From Qipengyuania pelagi (lineage in GTDB: Bacteria > Pseudomonadota > Alphaproteobacteria > Sphingomonadales > Sphingomonadaceae): 64,000 bases of DNA. This document shows, one piece after another, positions 1-8,331 of this stretch (positions are counted from its first letter, which is position 1; each line of letters begins with the position of its first letter). The notes below the pieces were generated by a model. That model had not been told where the DNA came from, ran no database searches, and saw only the letters and a program-made list of their open reading frames with translations. Location: contig NZ_WTYD01000002.1 of assembly GCF_009827295.1 (NCBI RefSeq), forward strand, positions 248,001 to 312,000. Reading direction: 5' to 3'. The translations under genes and the position numbers were made by a program.

Positions 1-450
1 TATGGCCCATGGGGGCGGCCGGACATGATGCCGTGGCTGTTCACCGACGCGATCCTGTCGGGCCGTCCGATCAAGGTGTTCAACGAAGGACGGATGCGGC
101 GGGACTTCACCTATATCGACGACATCGTCGCAGGCGTGATCGCCAGCCTCGATGCGCCACCCGCCGATGACGGGGCTGCGAAACCGGGCGGCAGCGTCGC
201 GCCCCACGCGCTCTACAATATCGGCAACAACCGCCCCGAACAGCTGATGGATGTCATCGGTATTATCGAGGAGGCCTGCGGTCGCAGGGCCGAGATCGAG
301 ATGTTGCCCATGCAGCCGGGCGACGTGCCCCAGACCTATGCCGATATCGATCCGATCCGCGACGATCTGGGTTTCGAGCCGAGGGTTTCGGCAGCCGACG
401 GTTTTCCGCGTTTCGTGGACTGGTTCAAGCGCTACCACGCGCTGGGGTGA
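1..450 (+). CDS. NAD-dependent sugar-nucleotide epimerase, C-terminal part (UDP-glucuronate 4-epimerase-like)
   Basis: The gene enters from outside the window; reading is open from base 1 and the first residues are YGPWGRPDMMPW. The YGPWGRPDM block is typical of UDP-glucuronate 4-epimerases of the short-chain dehydrogenase superfamily, which interconvert UDP-glucuronate and UDP-galacturonate for surface polysaccharides. The Rossmann NAD site and the YxxxK catalytic pair lie upstream and cannot be checked. The visible part includes RRDFTYIDDIV, normal for the substrate-binding half. It ends 9 bases from the stop of wecB on the other strand, so two polysaccharide precursor genes converge here. 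Exact sugar specificity is inference. Confidence 0.85.
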   Translation, partial: YGPWGRPDMMPWLFTDAILSGRPIKVFNEGRMRRDFTYIDDIVAGVIASLDAPPADDGAAKPGGSVAPHALYNIGNNRPEQLMDVIGIIEEACGRRAEIEMLPMQPGDVPQTYADIDPIRDDLGFEPRVSAADGFPRFVDWFKRYHALG

Positions 451-459
451 GACTCGCGG

Positions 460-1575
460 CTAGCCCGCCAGCAAATCACAGATCCGCGTCGCCGATTGGC
501 CATCGCCGAACGGATTGTGAGCGCGGGCCATGGCGGCATAGGCGGCTTCATCGTCGAGCAGGCGGGTGGTTTCTGCCACGATCCGATCGGGATCGGTGCC
601 GACGAGCAGGGCCGTGCCCGCCTCGACACCCTCGGGCCGCTCGGTCGTCTCGCGCATGACGAGGACCGGCTTGCCGAGCGCGGGCGCCTCTTCCTGCACG
701 CCGCCGCTGTCGCTGAGCATGAGATACGAAATATCGAGCAGGCGCGCGAAATGGGGATAGTCGAGCGGTTCGATCAGCGCGACATTGTCCAGCCCCGCAA
801 GCTCCGCATTCATCACCTCGCGGACATTGGGATTCAGATGGACCGGGAAGATCACCGCCACATCGGGCCGCGCGGCGATCCGCTTCACCGCGTCGGCGAT
901 GCCGCGCATCCCCTCGCCGAAATTCTCGCGCCGATGGCTGGTCATGCCGATGATCCGCTTGCCAGCGAAGCGCTTTTCAAGCTCGGCGAGACCGGAGGCC
1001 AGCGCGGGCTCGTTCTCGATGCGCGTCGTCACCCAGTGGAGCGCGTCGATCACCGTGTTCCCGGTGACGTGCACGCTCGCGGGATCGACATTCTCGCGCC
1101 TGAGCGCGGCGGCCGCCGTCTCGGTCGGCGCGCAATGGAGGGCGGCGAAGCTGCCGACGACCTTGCGATTGACCTCTTCGGGCCAGGGATGGTGGATATC
1201 GCCCGATCGCAGGCCCGCCTCGACATGGCAGACCGGGATCTGCCGGTAATAGGCCGCCAAAGCGCCTGCCATCACTGTAGTGGTATCGCCCTGGACCACG
1301 ACCCAGTCGGGCTTCTCCATATCGAGGACCCGGCCGATCCCGGTGAGGGCGCGAGCGGTCAGCTCGTCGAGCGTCTGGCCTGGCGTCATAAGGTCGAGAT
1401 CGTGATCGGGTGCGATATTGGCGATCGCCAGAACCTGATCGAGCATAGCGCGATGCTGCGCCGAAATGCAGGTGCGCGAGACGAAGCGATCGTCACGCTC
1501 CAGCACGTGGATCAGCGGGAAAAGCTTGATCGCCTCGGGCCTTGTGCCGAAAACGGTGAGGATTTTGGACGCCAT
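460..1575 (-). CDS. wecB: UDP-N-acetylglucosamine 2-epimerase (non-hydrolysing)
   Basis: This 371-residue protein has the usual length of the family that interconverts UDP-GlcNAc and UDP-ManNAc in the cytoplasm for polysaccharide synthesis. It opens with ILTVFGTRPEAIK, the N-terminal nucleotide-sugar loop. It then has HVEAGLRSGDIHHPWPEE near residue 115 and SDSGGVQEEAPALGKP near residue 290, all hallmark blocks. The ATG at 1573-1575 directly precedes the conserved N-terminus. It converges with the truncated epimerase at the window start, which suggests a surface-polysaccharide locus to the left. Confidence 0.95.
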   Translation of the reverse strand: MASKILTVFGTRPEAIKLFPLIHVLERDDRFVSRTCISAQHRAMLDQVLAIANIAPDHDLDLMTPGQTLDELTARALTGIGRVLDMEKPDWVVVQGDTTTVMAGALAAYYRQIPVCHVEAGLRSGDIHHPWPEEVNRKVVGSFAALHCAPTETAAAALRRENVDPASVHVTGNTVIDALHWVTTRIENEPALASGLAELEKRFAGKRIIGMTSHRRENFGEGMRGIADAVKRIAARPDVAVIFPVHLNPNVREVMNAELAGLDNVALIEPLDYPHFARLLDISYLMLSDSGGVQEEAPALGKPVLVMRETTERPEGVEAGTALLVGTDPDRIVAETTRLLDDEAAYAAMARAHNPFGDGQSATRICDLLAG

Positions 1576-1649
1576 GGCCGGTGCCTATAGCGCGCAATGG
1601 TTAAGGGCCGGAATACCCCGTTCGCTGTGCGGCGATCTGCCCCGCTCGT

Positions 1650-2213
1650 CTATTGGGGTTGCGGCAGCGACGTATCGGTCGCGGCCTCATCCGGCAGTTC
1701 CGCGTCGCGCTCCTGCCGCAGGCGCTCCATATAGGCATCCTCGATCGCCTCGACCCGCTCCTGCTCGGCAGCGGCATCCTCGTCGATCGTGGCGAGGCGT
1801 TCCTGACGCGCGGCCTCGATCAGCTGGGCGAAGCGCACCGAGGAGCCGTTCGCGCGGTCCGCATAGGCAGCTTCGATCATCGCCTGGGTACAGCCGGTTT
1901 CCGAACCCGCTCCGGCGGCGGAGCAGGACAGGATGCCGAAATCGCCGACGATATCGAGCCGTTCGACGCGCGAGGCCCAGGAATTGTTCGCCGGATTGTC
2001 GCTGTAGCGCAGGTTCTCGGGAATGCGGAAGCGGTCCGCTTCGGGCAGGCGCGCGACGACGACGATCTCGTCCCCGACCGGCTCGGGCGCGGCGTCCTCG
2101 CCATAGACGATGACCATATTGACCTTGTCGCCCGCCTCGTCCTGCGCGGCGGCGGGAAGCGCGACGAATGCGGCACTGGCGGCCAGAAGGGGTGCGGCAA
2201 GGCGGCGGATCAT
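1650..2213 (-). CDS. exported protein of unknown function
   Basis: 187 residues from the ATG at 2211-2213, which has a GGAGAG ribosome-binding site nine bases upstream; a longer open frame to 2342 lacks this and would run into coq7. A signal peptide is clear: MIRRLAAPLL, a hydrophobic stretch and ALPAAAQ, so the product should be periplasmic. The mature part has an acidic segment with DEIVVVARLP, two Cys residues (SCSAAG, GCTQAM) that could form a disulfide, and a charged helical C-terminus rich in E and R. I recognise no catalytic domain. I recall similar orphan exported proteins in sphingomonads. It lies downstream of coq7 on the same strand. Confidence 0.75.
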   Translation of the reverse strand: MIRRLAAPLLAASAAFVALPAAAQDEAGDKVNMVIVYGEDAAPEPVGDEIVVVARLPEADRFRIPENLRYSDNPANNSWASRVERLDIVGDFGILSCSAAGAGSETGCTQAMIEAAYADRANGSSVRFAQLIEAARQERLATIDEDAAAEQERVEAIEDAYMERLRQERDAELPDEAATDTSLPQPQ

Positions 2214-2305
2214 GGCGTTAGTCTCTCCAAAACAGATGCGCTTCGATAGAGGGGAAGCGCCGTGAACTGCGAATGAAGCGCGCGAAGGGGCGGCGCGGTT
2301 CCGGC

Positions 2306-2854
2306 TCAGATGCGCTCGGAAATCCTGATCGCGGCGCGGCACCCCAGCCTGATCAGCCCCGACAGCACCGGATAGGCGGGCGCACGTTCGGCCCCTGCGG
2401 CCAGCGCCGCATCGCGATGTTCGCGCTCGTCCTCGCGGAACTCCTCGATCATCGCCGAAAGCTCGGGCTCGTCGCCGGTTTCCGCCAGACGGTCGAGCTG
2501 CTGCGAATAATGCCGGTCGATCTCTTCCTCGACCGCGGCGGTGCAGGCCATCGCGGCTTCCGGGCCAAGCAGCGCCGTGCCCGCGCCGAGCGCATAGCCC
2601 GCGATCGACCAGAAGGGTTGCAGCGCGGTGGGCCTGACCCCGCGTTCGGCCATCATCGCATCGAAGCGGGCGCGGTGCCCCTCTTCCTGTTCGGCCATTC
2701 CGGCGATTTCCGCCGAATCCGGCCCGCGATTGCCCATCACGGCGAGCTGGCCCTTGTAGATGCGCGTGGCGCCGAATTCGCCCGCCTGGTCGACACGGAT
2801 CATCCGTTCGATCTCGGGGCGCAGCGGGGGATGCTTCGATCTATCGTGCGACAT
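2306..2854 (-). CDS. coq7: demethoxyubiquinone hydroxylase Coq7
   Basis: 182 residues. Coq7 proteins are membrane-associated di-iron monooxygenases that hydroxylate demethoxyubiquinone, the penultimate step of ubiquinone synthesis. The iron ligands are visible: Glu in DQAGEFGA, the EQEEGH helix, Glu in AVEEEID, and REDEREH near the C-terminus, giving the two ExxH pairs of the family. The start overlaps the end of dsbB by 14 bases, so the two are co-transcribed. Ubiquinone is also the electron acceptor of DsbB, so the pairing makes metabolic sense, although that link is inference. Confidence 0.95.
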   Translation of the reverse strand: MSHDRSKHPPLRPEIERMIRVDQAGEFGATRIYKGQLAVMGNRGPDSAEIAGMAEQEEGHRARFDAMMAERGVRPTALQPFWSIAGYALGAGTALLGPEAAMACTAAVEEEIDRHYSQQLDRLAETGDEPELSAMIEEFREDEREHRDAALAAGAERAPAYPVLSGLIRLGCRAAIRISERI

Positions 2855-3353
2855 TGCGTGCGCTCCGAACGAGAAGGACGAGAATTGCGAGCGCGCTCGC
2901 GGTCGAGATGAGGAAGTTCCAGCCCGCGAGCGAGATACCGAACAGGTCCCACGGCGCCTCGTCGCAGCGGATCATCGGCGCGTTCATGATCGCGTCGAGC
3001 GCGCTTGTGCCCTCGCTGGCGGCGATGGTGGCACAGCCGGTGATTCCCTCCCACCATTTGTACTCGACGCCCGCATGGAACAGGCCGATCAGGCCCGAGA
3101 CCAGAATGGCGAGCGCGGCGAGCCCGGTCAGAAGCTTGCGCAAGGGCACAGCGAAGGACAGGAGCGCCAGCGCGATCGCCGCGAAATGGGGCCAGCGTTG
3201 CCACCAGCACATCTCGCACGGATGCATCCCGAAGACATATTCCGAAATATAGGCCCCGCCCAGCAACAGCGCCGGGACCGCCAGCGCGAGCAGCTGGGCC
3301 AGCTTCACCCGGCCGGGCACGGGGCGGACCGGCGCTGTCATGCTTGGCGCCAT
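2841..3353 (-). CDS. dsbB: disulfide bond formation protein DsbB
   Basis: Up to 170 residues with four hydrophobic segments, an inner-membrane quinone-dependent oxidase that reoxidises periplasmic DsbA. The first periplasmic loop carries HPCEMCWWQRWPH with the CxxC redox pair. The second loop has two further Cys (ITGCATIAA and MIRCDEAP), matching the four catalytic cysteines of the family. Either the ATG at 3353 or the one at 3341 (MTAPVRP) could start it; the first is four bases from the ctpA stop. No dsbA lies in the window. Confidence 0.92.
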   Translation of the reverse strand: MAPSMTAPVRPVPGRVKLAQLLALAVPALLLGGAYISEYVFGMHPCEMCWWQRWPHFAAIALALLSFAVPLRKLLTGLAALAILVSGLIGLFHAGVEYKWWEGITGCATIAASEGTSALDAIMNAPMIRCDEAPWDLFGISLAGWNFLISTASALAILVLLVRSARNVAR

Positions 3354-3357
3354 GGCT

Positions 3358-4719
3358 TCAATTTCGCTTCGCTGCGGGTTGGCGCGCCGCAGTCGCCATG
3401 GCGTTCGGCGTCGCCCGGCGCAGCGTATCGACCGCGTAATGCAGCTGGAAATCCTCGATCCCCTGCTCCTTCAACTCCTCGGCGGTCAATTTGAAGCGCG
3501 GATCGTCGCGCTTATCCGTTTCGAGCGCGGAATCCTCCAGCCCCAATTCGTTGACCAGATGGCCGCGCAGATCGGATTCGCGCATGATGAAGCGCGAGCG
3601 CTCGGCAAGGTCGGGATCGGACAGCTGCGGCACGGCGATATCCGGCTTGATCCCGCCTTCCTGCACCGAATGACCCGAGGGCGTGTAATAGCGCGCCGTC
3701 GTCAGCTTGAGCGCGGCATCGCTGCCGAGCGGGAGGAGCGACTGGACGCTGCCCTTGCCGAAGCTGCGATCGCCCATGACGACCGCGCGGCGATGATCCT
3801 GCAAGGCGCCCGCCACGATTTCGGAGGCGGAGGCCGAGCCCGCATCGATCAGGACCACGATCGGCACGCCCTTGGCGATATCGCCGCGGAACACGGTTTC
3901 GGCGTTGTAGACGATATTCTCGCCCCGCACGCGGCCACGCTGCGACACGATGCGGCCATCGTCGAGGAACAGGTCGGACAGCGCCACCGCCTCGTCCAGC
4001 GAACCGCCGGGATTGGAGCGCATGTCGAGCACGAGGCCGTTCAACCGCCCGCTCGCCTCCTGCTGCAACGCCTCCCACGAGGCGAGCACGTCGGCGCCGA
4101 CATCGCGCGAGAATTCGTTGACCATGATGTGGCCGATATTCCCGTCCATCAATTCATGCGTCACCGGCTCCAGCTCGATCACACCGCGCGTCACGGTGAC
4201 GTCGAAGGGCTGGTCGCGGCCCGGACGGAAGACGGTGAGGCGGATCGCCGTGCCGGCAGGCCCGCGCATCTGCGCCACGGCATCGTCCAGCTCGCCGCCA
4301 TAGATCAGCTTGCCGTCGAGGTGGGTGATGAAATCGCCCGCCTTGATCCCGGCCTTGTCCGCCGGGCTGCCGCGGAAGGGCGAGATGATCTTGACCGCCC
4401 CGTCCTCCATGATGACCGACAGGCCGAGGCCCGAATAATTGCCGTCGATCATGGTTTCGAGCCGCTGGAGATCGGACCCGTCGAGATAGGCCGAATGCGG
4501 GTCGAGCGCGGTCAGCATCCCGTCGATCATGCCGTCGATCAGCGTCTGGTCGTCGACCTCGTCGACATAACTCGCCTTGATCCGCTGATAGACCGCGATG
4601 ACCTTGGAAAACTCCGGCCCCGCGCGCCCTTCGACCTGGGCGAGCCCCGCCGTGGTGGCGGGAATCAGCGCAAGCGCGGTGACGAGCGCGGCGCTGCGGG
4701 CGAGTTCGGCGAATTTCAT
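3358..4719 (-). CDS. ctpA: carboxy-terminal processing protease, S41 family
   Basis: 453 residues from the ATG at 4717-4719; an upstream TTG at 4734 is less likely because MKFAELARSAALV begins a clean signal peptide. The order is signal, N-terminal helical part, PDZ domain (about residues 85-165, GLGLSVIMEDGAVKI) and S41 catalytic domain. The nucleophile Ser sits in DAGSASASEIVAG and the general-base Lys in DRSFGKGSVQSL. CtpA proteases trim or degrade periplasmic proteins, including peptidoglycan hydrolases in several bacteria. It follows the EnvC-like gene in a cluster typical of Alphaproteobacteria, which suggests shared envelope work. Confidence 0.93.
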   Translation of the reverse strand: MKFAELARSAALVTALALIPATTAGLAQVEGRAGPEFSKVIAVYQRIKASYVDEVDDQTLIDGMIDGMLTALDPHSAYLDGSDLQRLETMIDGNYSGLGLSVIMEDGAVKIISPFRGSPADKAGIKAGDFITHLDGKLIYGGELDDAVAQMRGPAGTAIRLTVFRPGRDQPFDVTVTRGVIELEPVTHELMDGNIGHIMVNEFSRDVGADVLASWEALQQEASGRLNGLVLDMRSNPGGSLDEAVALSDLFLDDGRIVSQRGRVRGENIVYNAETVFRGDIAKGVPIVVLIDAGSASASEIVAGALQDHRRAVVMGDRSFGKGSVQSLLPLGSDAALKLTTARYYTPSGHSVQEGGIKPDIAVPQLSDPDLAERSRFIMRESDLRGHLVNELGLEDSALETDKRDDPRFKLTAEELKEQGIEDFQLHYAVDTLRRATPNAMATAARQPAAKRN

Positions 4720-4836
4720 CTGGGTGCGGTCCAATCCTGTTTGCTGGCCATACTATCGCGCACCGGGCCTGAATACCAGATTAGGAACGATTAGCGGTTC
4801 GCGACCGCCGATGCCCGCTTCGCCCCTCCCCGGCGC

Positions 4837-6084
4837 TCACCCGATATGATCAAGCGGATTGACCGGATCGCCGCCGCGCCGCAATTCGAGCGTCACGGTG
4901 GGGTCGTCCATATCCGCGAGGCCCAGCGGTGATCCCGCGACCACGTCCTGCCCCACCCGCGTCACCAGATCGCCCAGCCCGGTGACGAGGCTGGTCCAGC
5001 CATTCGGGTGCTGGATGATGACGATGCGGCCGAATCCGCGATACGGCCCTGCGAAGACCACGCGGCCCGTTCCCGGCGCCACCACCTGCGCGCCGGGGCG
5101 CGGGACGAGCGAAAGCCCGCTGGCGCGCGCACCATCGGCGCTTACCGATCCAAAGGCGGCAGTCAGCCGCCCGTCGGTCGGCAGGCGATAATCGGATGGC
5201 GGCGCGGTGGCTGACGGGGTGGGCGAGGGAGCGTCCTCGATCGCGGGTGAAGACCGCGCGCCGGGATCGGCTGGCCGCAGGATTGGTCCCGGCAGGGCCG
5301 CGAGCCGGTCGCGCAGCGTGCCGATCTCGTCCAGCCGCTCGACCAGCCCGTCGAGATCGCGCGCCTGTTCGCCCAGCGCCAGCGCACGCAATTCCTCGCG
5401 ATCCGCCGCGCCCCGCGCGCGCCTTGCGGCAAGGCGTTCGCGCTGCGCCATGGCGATCAGTTCGCTGCGCCGTTCGGCAAGGCCGCGTTCCGCGCGGCGA
5501 CGCTCCGCCAGGGCCGTTCGCGCCTCGTTTTGCAGGGCCAGCGAGCGATCGAGTTCGGCGCGCAGTTCTGCCGTGCCTTCGCGCACGAGCGGCACCGTGC
5601 TGTCCAACACCGCGCCGAGATAGACCGTGTCGCGCAGCGATCCCGGCGCCAGCACGCTGAGCGAAAGAGGGCGCCGCACCAGCATCTGAAGCGCGCCGGT
5701 AAGCCGCACGATCGGCTCGCGCTGCTCGGCAAGCCGCAGGTCGAGCGCGCGCCGTTCGGACTGGACCAGCGCCAGCTCGGCTTCCGCGACCCCGATCCGC
5801 GCTTCGGCCTGCTGGACCCGCGCGGCAAGCGCGGCAGCCTCGGCCTGCGCCTTGGCGGAAGCCTGGCTGGCACTGGCGGCACGGGCGTCGAAACTGGCGG
5901 CGCGTTGTTGCGCTTGGGCAGCGCGGCGCTCGGCCCGCTCCAGCGCGCGCTGCGCTTCGGGGGCGTTGGCGAAGCGGGAGTCCAGCCCGCTCTGCGCCGT
6001 GATAGGGCCAGGCAGACCGGCGAGGCCGACCGCCCCGGCAAGACCGGCGAGAGGGATGGCAAGGGTGAGCCAGCGGCGCATCAT
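4837..6084 (-). CDS. EnvC/NlpD-type protein with degenerate LytM domain
   Basis: 415 residues from tandem ATGs at 6082-6084 and 6079-6081; the longer open frame to 6324 overlaps rlmH and is not coding. It has an N-terminal signal or anchor (WLTLAIPLAGLAGAVG) and a long Ala/Arg/Glu-rich coiled coil (about residues 35-250). A C-terminal LytM/M23 fold (about 300-415) contains GAQVVAPGTGRVVFAGPY. The zinc ligands are missing: the first His motif reads ASGLSLVPRP and the HxH strand reads VTLELRRGG. Such inactive LytM proteins activate cell-wall amidases in division, so an activator role is inferred. It is followed by ctpA. Confidence 0.88.
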   Translation of the reverse strand: MMRRWLTLAIPLAGLAGAVGLAGLPGPITAQSGLDSRFANAPEAQRALERAERRAAQAQQRAASFDARAASASQASAKAQAEAAALAARVQQAEARIGVAEAELALVQSERRALDLRLAEQREPIVRLTGALQMLVRRPLSLSVLAPGSLRDTVYLGAVLDSTVPLVREGTAELRAELDRSLALQNEARTALAERRRAERGLAERRSELIAMAQRERLAARRARGAADREELRALALGEQARDLDGLVERLDEIGTLRDRLAALPGPILRPADPGARSSPAIEDAPSPTPSATAPPSDYRLPTDGRLTAAFGSVSADGARASGLSLVPRPGAQVVAPGTGRVVFAGPYRGFGRIVIIQHPNGWTSLVTGLGDLVTRVGQDVVAGSPLGLADMDDPTVTLELRRGGDPVNPLDHIG

Positions 6085-6103
6085 GACGTCAGATGCCGCA
6101 ATC

Positions 6104-6523
6104 TCAGTCGCGATGATAGGGGTGACCGGCGACGATGGTGGTCGCGCGGTACAATTGCTCAGCCAGCATGGCGCGCGCGAGCAGGTGCGGCCAGGTCGCC
6201 TTCCCGAACGCGAAAAGCAGGTCAGCTTCCTCGCGCTCCTCGCGCGAATGCCCGTCCGCCGCGCCCAGAACGAAACGCGCCTCGCGCACGCCTTCGTCGC
6301 GCCAGCGCTCCAAGACGCCCGCAAATTCGCGCGAGGTGAGGTCCTTGCCCCGCTCGTCGAGGAGGACAGTACGATGCGGGCTCAAAGGGTCGGGGATCTT
6401 GCCGCCCGTTTCGGGCAGTTCGGTTACTCGGATCGGCCAGGTGATCCGCTTCTCATACCGAGCCACCAGCTCCGCTTCAGGGGAGCGAGCGATCTTTCCG
6501 CGAGCGATGATATGCAGGAGCAT
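6104..6523 (-). CDS. rlmH: 23S rRNA pseudouridine-1915 N3-methyltransferase RlmH
   Basis: 139 residues, close to the length of the E. coli enzyme. RlmH is a small SPOUT-class methyltransferase that methylates pseudouridine 1915 in helix 69 of 23S rRNA on assembled 70S ribosomes. The knot that binds S-adenosylmethionine is seen in FVLGAADGHS near residue 85, and the C-terminus AEQLYRATTIVAGHPYHR is the hallmark tail. It sits 19 bases upstream of the EnvC-like gene. It is downstream of rsfS, from which an unusual 368-base repeat-rich gap separates it. Confidence 0.96.
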   Translation of the reverse strand: MLLHIIARGKIARSPEAELVARYEKRITWPIRVTELPETGGKIPDPLSPHRTVLLDERGKDLTSREFAGVLERWRDEGVREARFVLGAADGHSREEREEADLLFAFGKATWPHLLARAMLAEQLYRATTIVAGHPYHRD

Positions 6524-6891
6524 TTCTGTATTTCGAACCGGCCTCCGCCGGTTCGTCCTTGGCGCTGTTCCTCCGCTGCGCTCCAGGCGCCTGCGGGCGG
6601 GCGGTCGCCCTTGCGCTTCGCTAGTCGCGAAGCGGGATCAAGCCAAGGAAAGCTTTGTTTTCTGCACGCCATCCGACGCGCAAAATCCTCGCGCCTACGG
6701 CGGTGCGGGCGCGCGGTCGCGCTTGCGGGCCCTGGCGGGTCCGAGCTCCGCGACCAAGCCAAGATGTTTTGACGGGATCGGTCCGCGACCAGCGGGCCGC
6801 AAGGCCAAGCGGCCGCCCCGCAGGTGCCCCGAAGCGAAGCGAAGGGAATAGCACCGAGGACGCTCGCGCGGAGGCGCGAGCGAAAGGCAAA
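6524..6891. repeat. gene-free spacer filled with GC-rich hairpin repeats
   Basis: This 368-base stretch between rsfS and rlmH holds no gene I can support. It begins with a perfect 9-bp stem (6534-6555, CGAACCGGC with a CTCC loop) and ends with another (6861-6882, CGCTCGCGC with a GGAG loop). Two related blocks lie between: GCGGTCGCCCTTGCG at 6601 and GCGGTCGCGCTTGCG at 6713. Each is followed, after a variable stem, by CAAGCCAAG (6639 and 6755). A third relative, GCGGTTGCGCTTGCG, occurs at 63913. This looks like a dispersed palindromic repeat family inserted within an operon. Confidence 0.6.
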
Positions 6892-7314
6892 CTACGCCCG
6901 CCCGGCAACGGGCGGCGCGTCGCCGAAGGCCCACATGCGTTCGAGATTGTAGAAGCTGCGCACTTCGGGGCGGAACAGGTGCACCACCACGTCGCCCGCA
7001 TCGAGCAGAACCCAGTCGGCGGCGGGCAGGCCTTCCAGCTTCACCGGGCCAAAACCCGCCTGCTTGACCTTTTCCGCCAGCTTGGTGGCGATCGCGGCGA
7101 CCTGGCGCGTCGAGCGGCCCGAGGCGATCACCATGTAATCGGCGATCGAGCTTTTGCCTTCGAGGTCGATGGTGACGACATCCTGCGCCTGATCGTCGTC
7201 GAGATGCGAGAGGACGAGATCGAGCAGCGCGCTCTTGTCGGTGGATTCAGGGCCGCTCATCGCAAGGGCCTGGGCGCTTGCGTCGGTCGCGGAAGGGGGT
7301 TGGACTTGCGGCAT
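6892..7314 (-). CDS. rsfS: ribosomal silencing factor RsfS
   Basis: 140 residues. RsfS binds ribosomal protein uL14 and blocks subunit joining when nutrients are scarce. The core from about residue 27 shows the family pattern: DVVTIDLEGKSSIADYMVIASG, then ADWVLLDAGDVVVHLF and a C-terminal FYNLERMW. The N-terminal 20 residues are not conserved-looking, and a second ATG at 7260 (MSGPESTDK) could be the true start. It follows nadD with a 55-base gap, the common nadD-rsfS-rlmH order. Confidence 0.95.
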   Translation of the reverse strand: MPQVQPPSATDASAQALAMSGPESTDKSALLDLVLSHLDDDQAQDVVTIDLEGKSSIADYMVIASGRSTRQVAAIATKLAEKVKQAGFGPVKLEGLPAADWVLLDAGDVVVHLFRPEVRSFYNLERMWAFGDAPPVAGRA

Positions 7315-7369
7315 GAAGGGATGTCGTATTCCTCGAAATGGGAGATTGCGGAAAATTGAAACGGGCGCG

Positions 7370-8098
7370 TCACGGGTGCGCGGCCTTCCCGCGAGCGATG
7401 TCTGCGGGAATCGGACGATGGGTCAGACGATCGCGCATCTGCCCATATCCGGCGTATCCGGCGGCCCCAGCGTCGCGCGCCGCCCAATCGGGATCGGCGC
7501 GGCGAAGGGCCGTCGCCGAACGATGGTCAGGGTCGAAACGCAGGATCACCAGTGCCGGAGCGCTCCATCGGGACCTGTTCGCGAAACCGGCGGCGGGTAT
7601 GCGATAACGCCGCAGCCAGGCCATCGCGGGGCTCGCGAAGGCAGCGCCATCATAGCCCGGACGCGCGATCACCGCAATCGGCATCGTCCGCGCGATGCGG
7701 CGCCAGTCACGCCAGCGGTGGAACTGGGCCAGATTGTCCGACCCCATCAGCCACACGAATTCGCGTTTGGGATAGCGGCGCACCAGCCTAGCCAGGGTAT
7801 CGACAGTATAGCGCGTCCCCAGCTCCCGCTCGATCGCGGTGGGGCGGATCGGTGCGCGGCGCGCCTGCCGCACCGCCGAGGCGTAGCGCGCGGCGAGCGG
7901 CGCCATCCCCTCTTTCGGTTTCAGCGGATTGCCGGGCGACACCAGCCACCACACCTCGTCGAGCCCCAAGGCGTGCGCCGCGAACAGGGAGATGCGGCGA
8001 TGGCCGCCATGGCCCGGGTTGAAGCTGCCGCCCAACAGGCCGATCCGGGGTAGAGCCTTGCGCGGGCGATCGGTGCTGGGAGAAGCGTTGGGAAGCAT
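7370..8098 (-). CDS. nadD: nicotinate-nucleotide adenylyltransferase
   Basis: 242 residues. NadD adenylates nicotinate mononucleotide in NAD synthesis. The nucleotidyltransferase signature GLLGGSFNPGHGGH near residue 20 carries the paired His used in catalysis. LGTRYTVDTL and WLMGSDNLAQFHRW are further family blocks, and RSATALR corresponds to the usual C-terminal ISST.IR motif. It is the first gene of the leftward cluster nadD-rsfS-rlmH-EnvC-ctpA-dsbB-coq7. Its promoter must lie in the 233-base divergent region it shares with the M23 peptidase gene. Confidence 0.95.
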   Translation of the reverse strand: MLPNASPSTDRPRKALPRIGLLGGSFNPGHGGHRRISLFAAHALGLDEVWWLVSPGNPLKPKEGMAPLAARYASAVRQARRAPIRPTAIERELGTRYTVDTLARLVRRYPKREFVWLMGSDNLAQFHRWRDWRRIARTMPIAVIARPGYDGAAFASPAMAWLRRYRIPAAGFANRSRWSAPALVILRFDPDHRSATALRRADPDWAARDAGAAGYAGYGQMRDRLTHRPIPADIARGKAAHP

Positions 8099-8171
8099 CC
8101 GGGCCTGTTACCACCGGCCTCGATCGATGTCAGTGGCGGGCAAAAACACGGCGAAAAGCGTGGAATCACGA

Positions 8172-8209
8172 TTCGTTCCCACAATTTTCGCAAATTTTTC
8201 GGGAACGAA
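8172..8209. promoter_or_regulatory. inverted repeat in the nadD / M23-bactofilin divergent region
   Basis: Perfect 9-base arms TTCGTTCCC (8172-8180) and GGGAACGAA (8201-8209) flank a 20-base AT-rich spacer. GANTC sites, the CcrM methylation motif of Alphaproteobacteria, sit at 8163, 8170, 8234 and 8258. The arrangement fits an operator or a cell-cycle-controlled promoter, but no clear -35/-10 pair could be fixed by eye. Confidence 0.45.
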
Positions 8210-8331
8210 AACGCTTCGTCCCGCGAACCTGTCGATTCGGCCATTTTCGGCGCCCTCGATTCGCAATCTTACGGATCGCCCGCTAGGGACGCCGCCGGAT
8301 CGTACTTAAGACTACACAGGATGGGATCGCT

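Noticed and set aside
496..1590. 364-codon open frame on the plus strand opposite wecB
   Set aside because: It is antisense to a strongly conserved gene, has no recognisable motif, and long mirror frames are common in GC-rich DNA.
4837..6324. Longer start for the EnvC-like protein
   Set aside because: The extra 80 codons overlap rlmH in another frame and lack a signal peptide, which instead begins at 6084.
8099..8331. A transfer RNA or small RNA gene in the divergent spacer
   Set aside because: No cloverleaf, CCA end or terminator was found; the structure is a simple inverted repeat.
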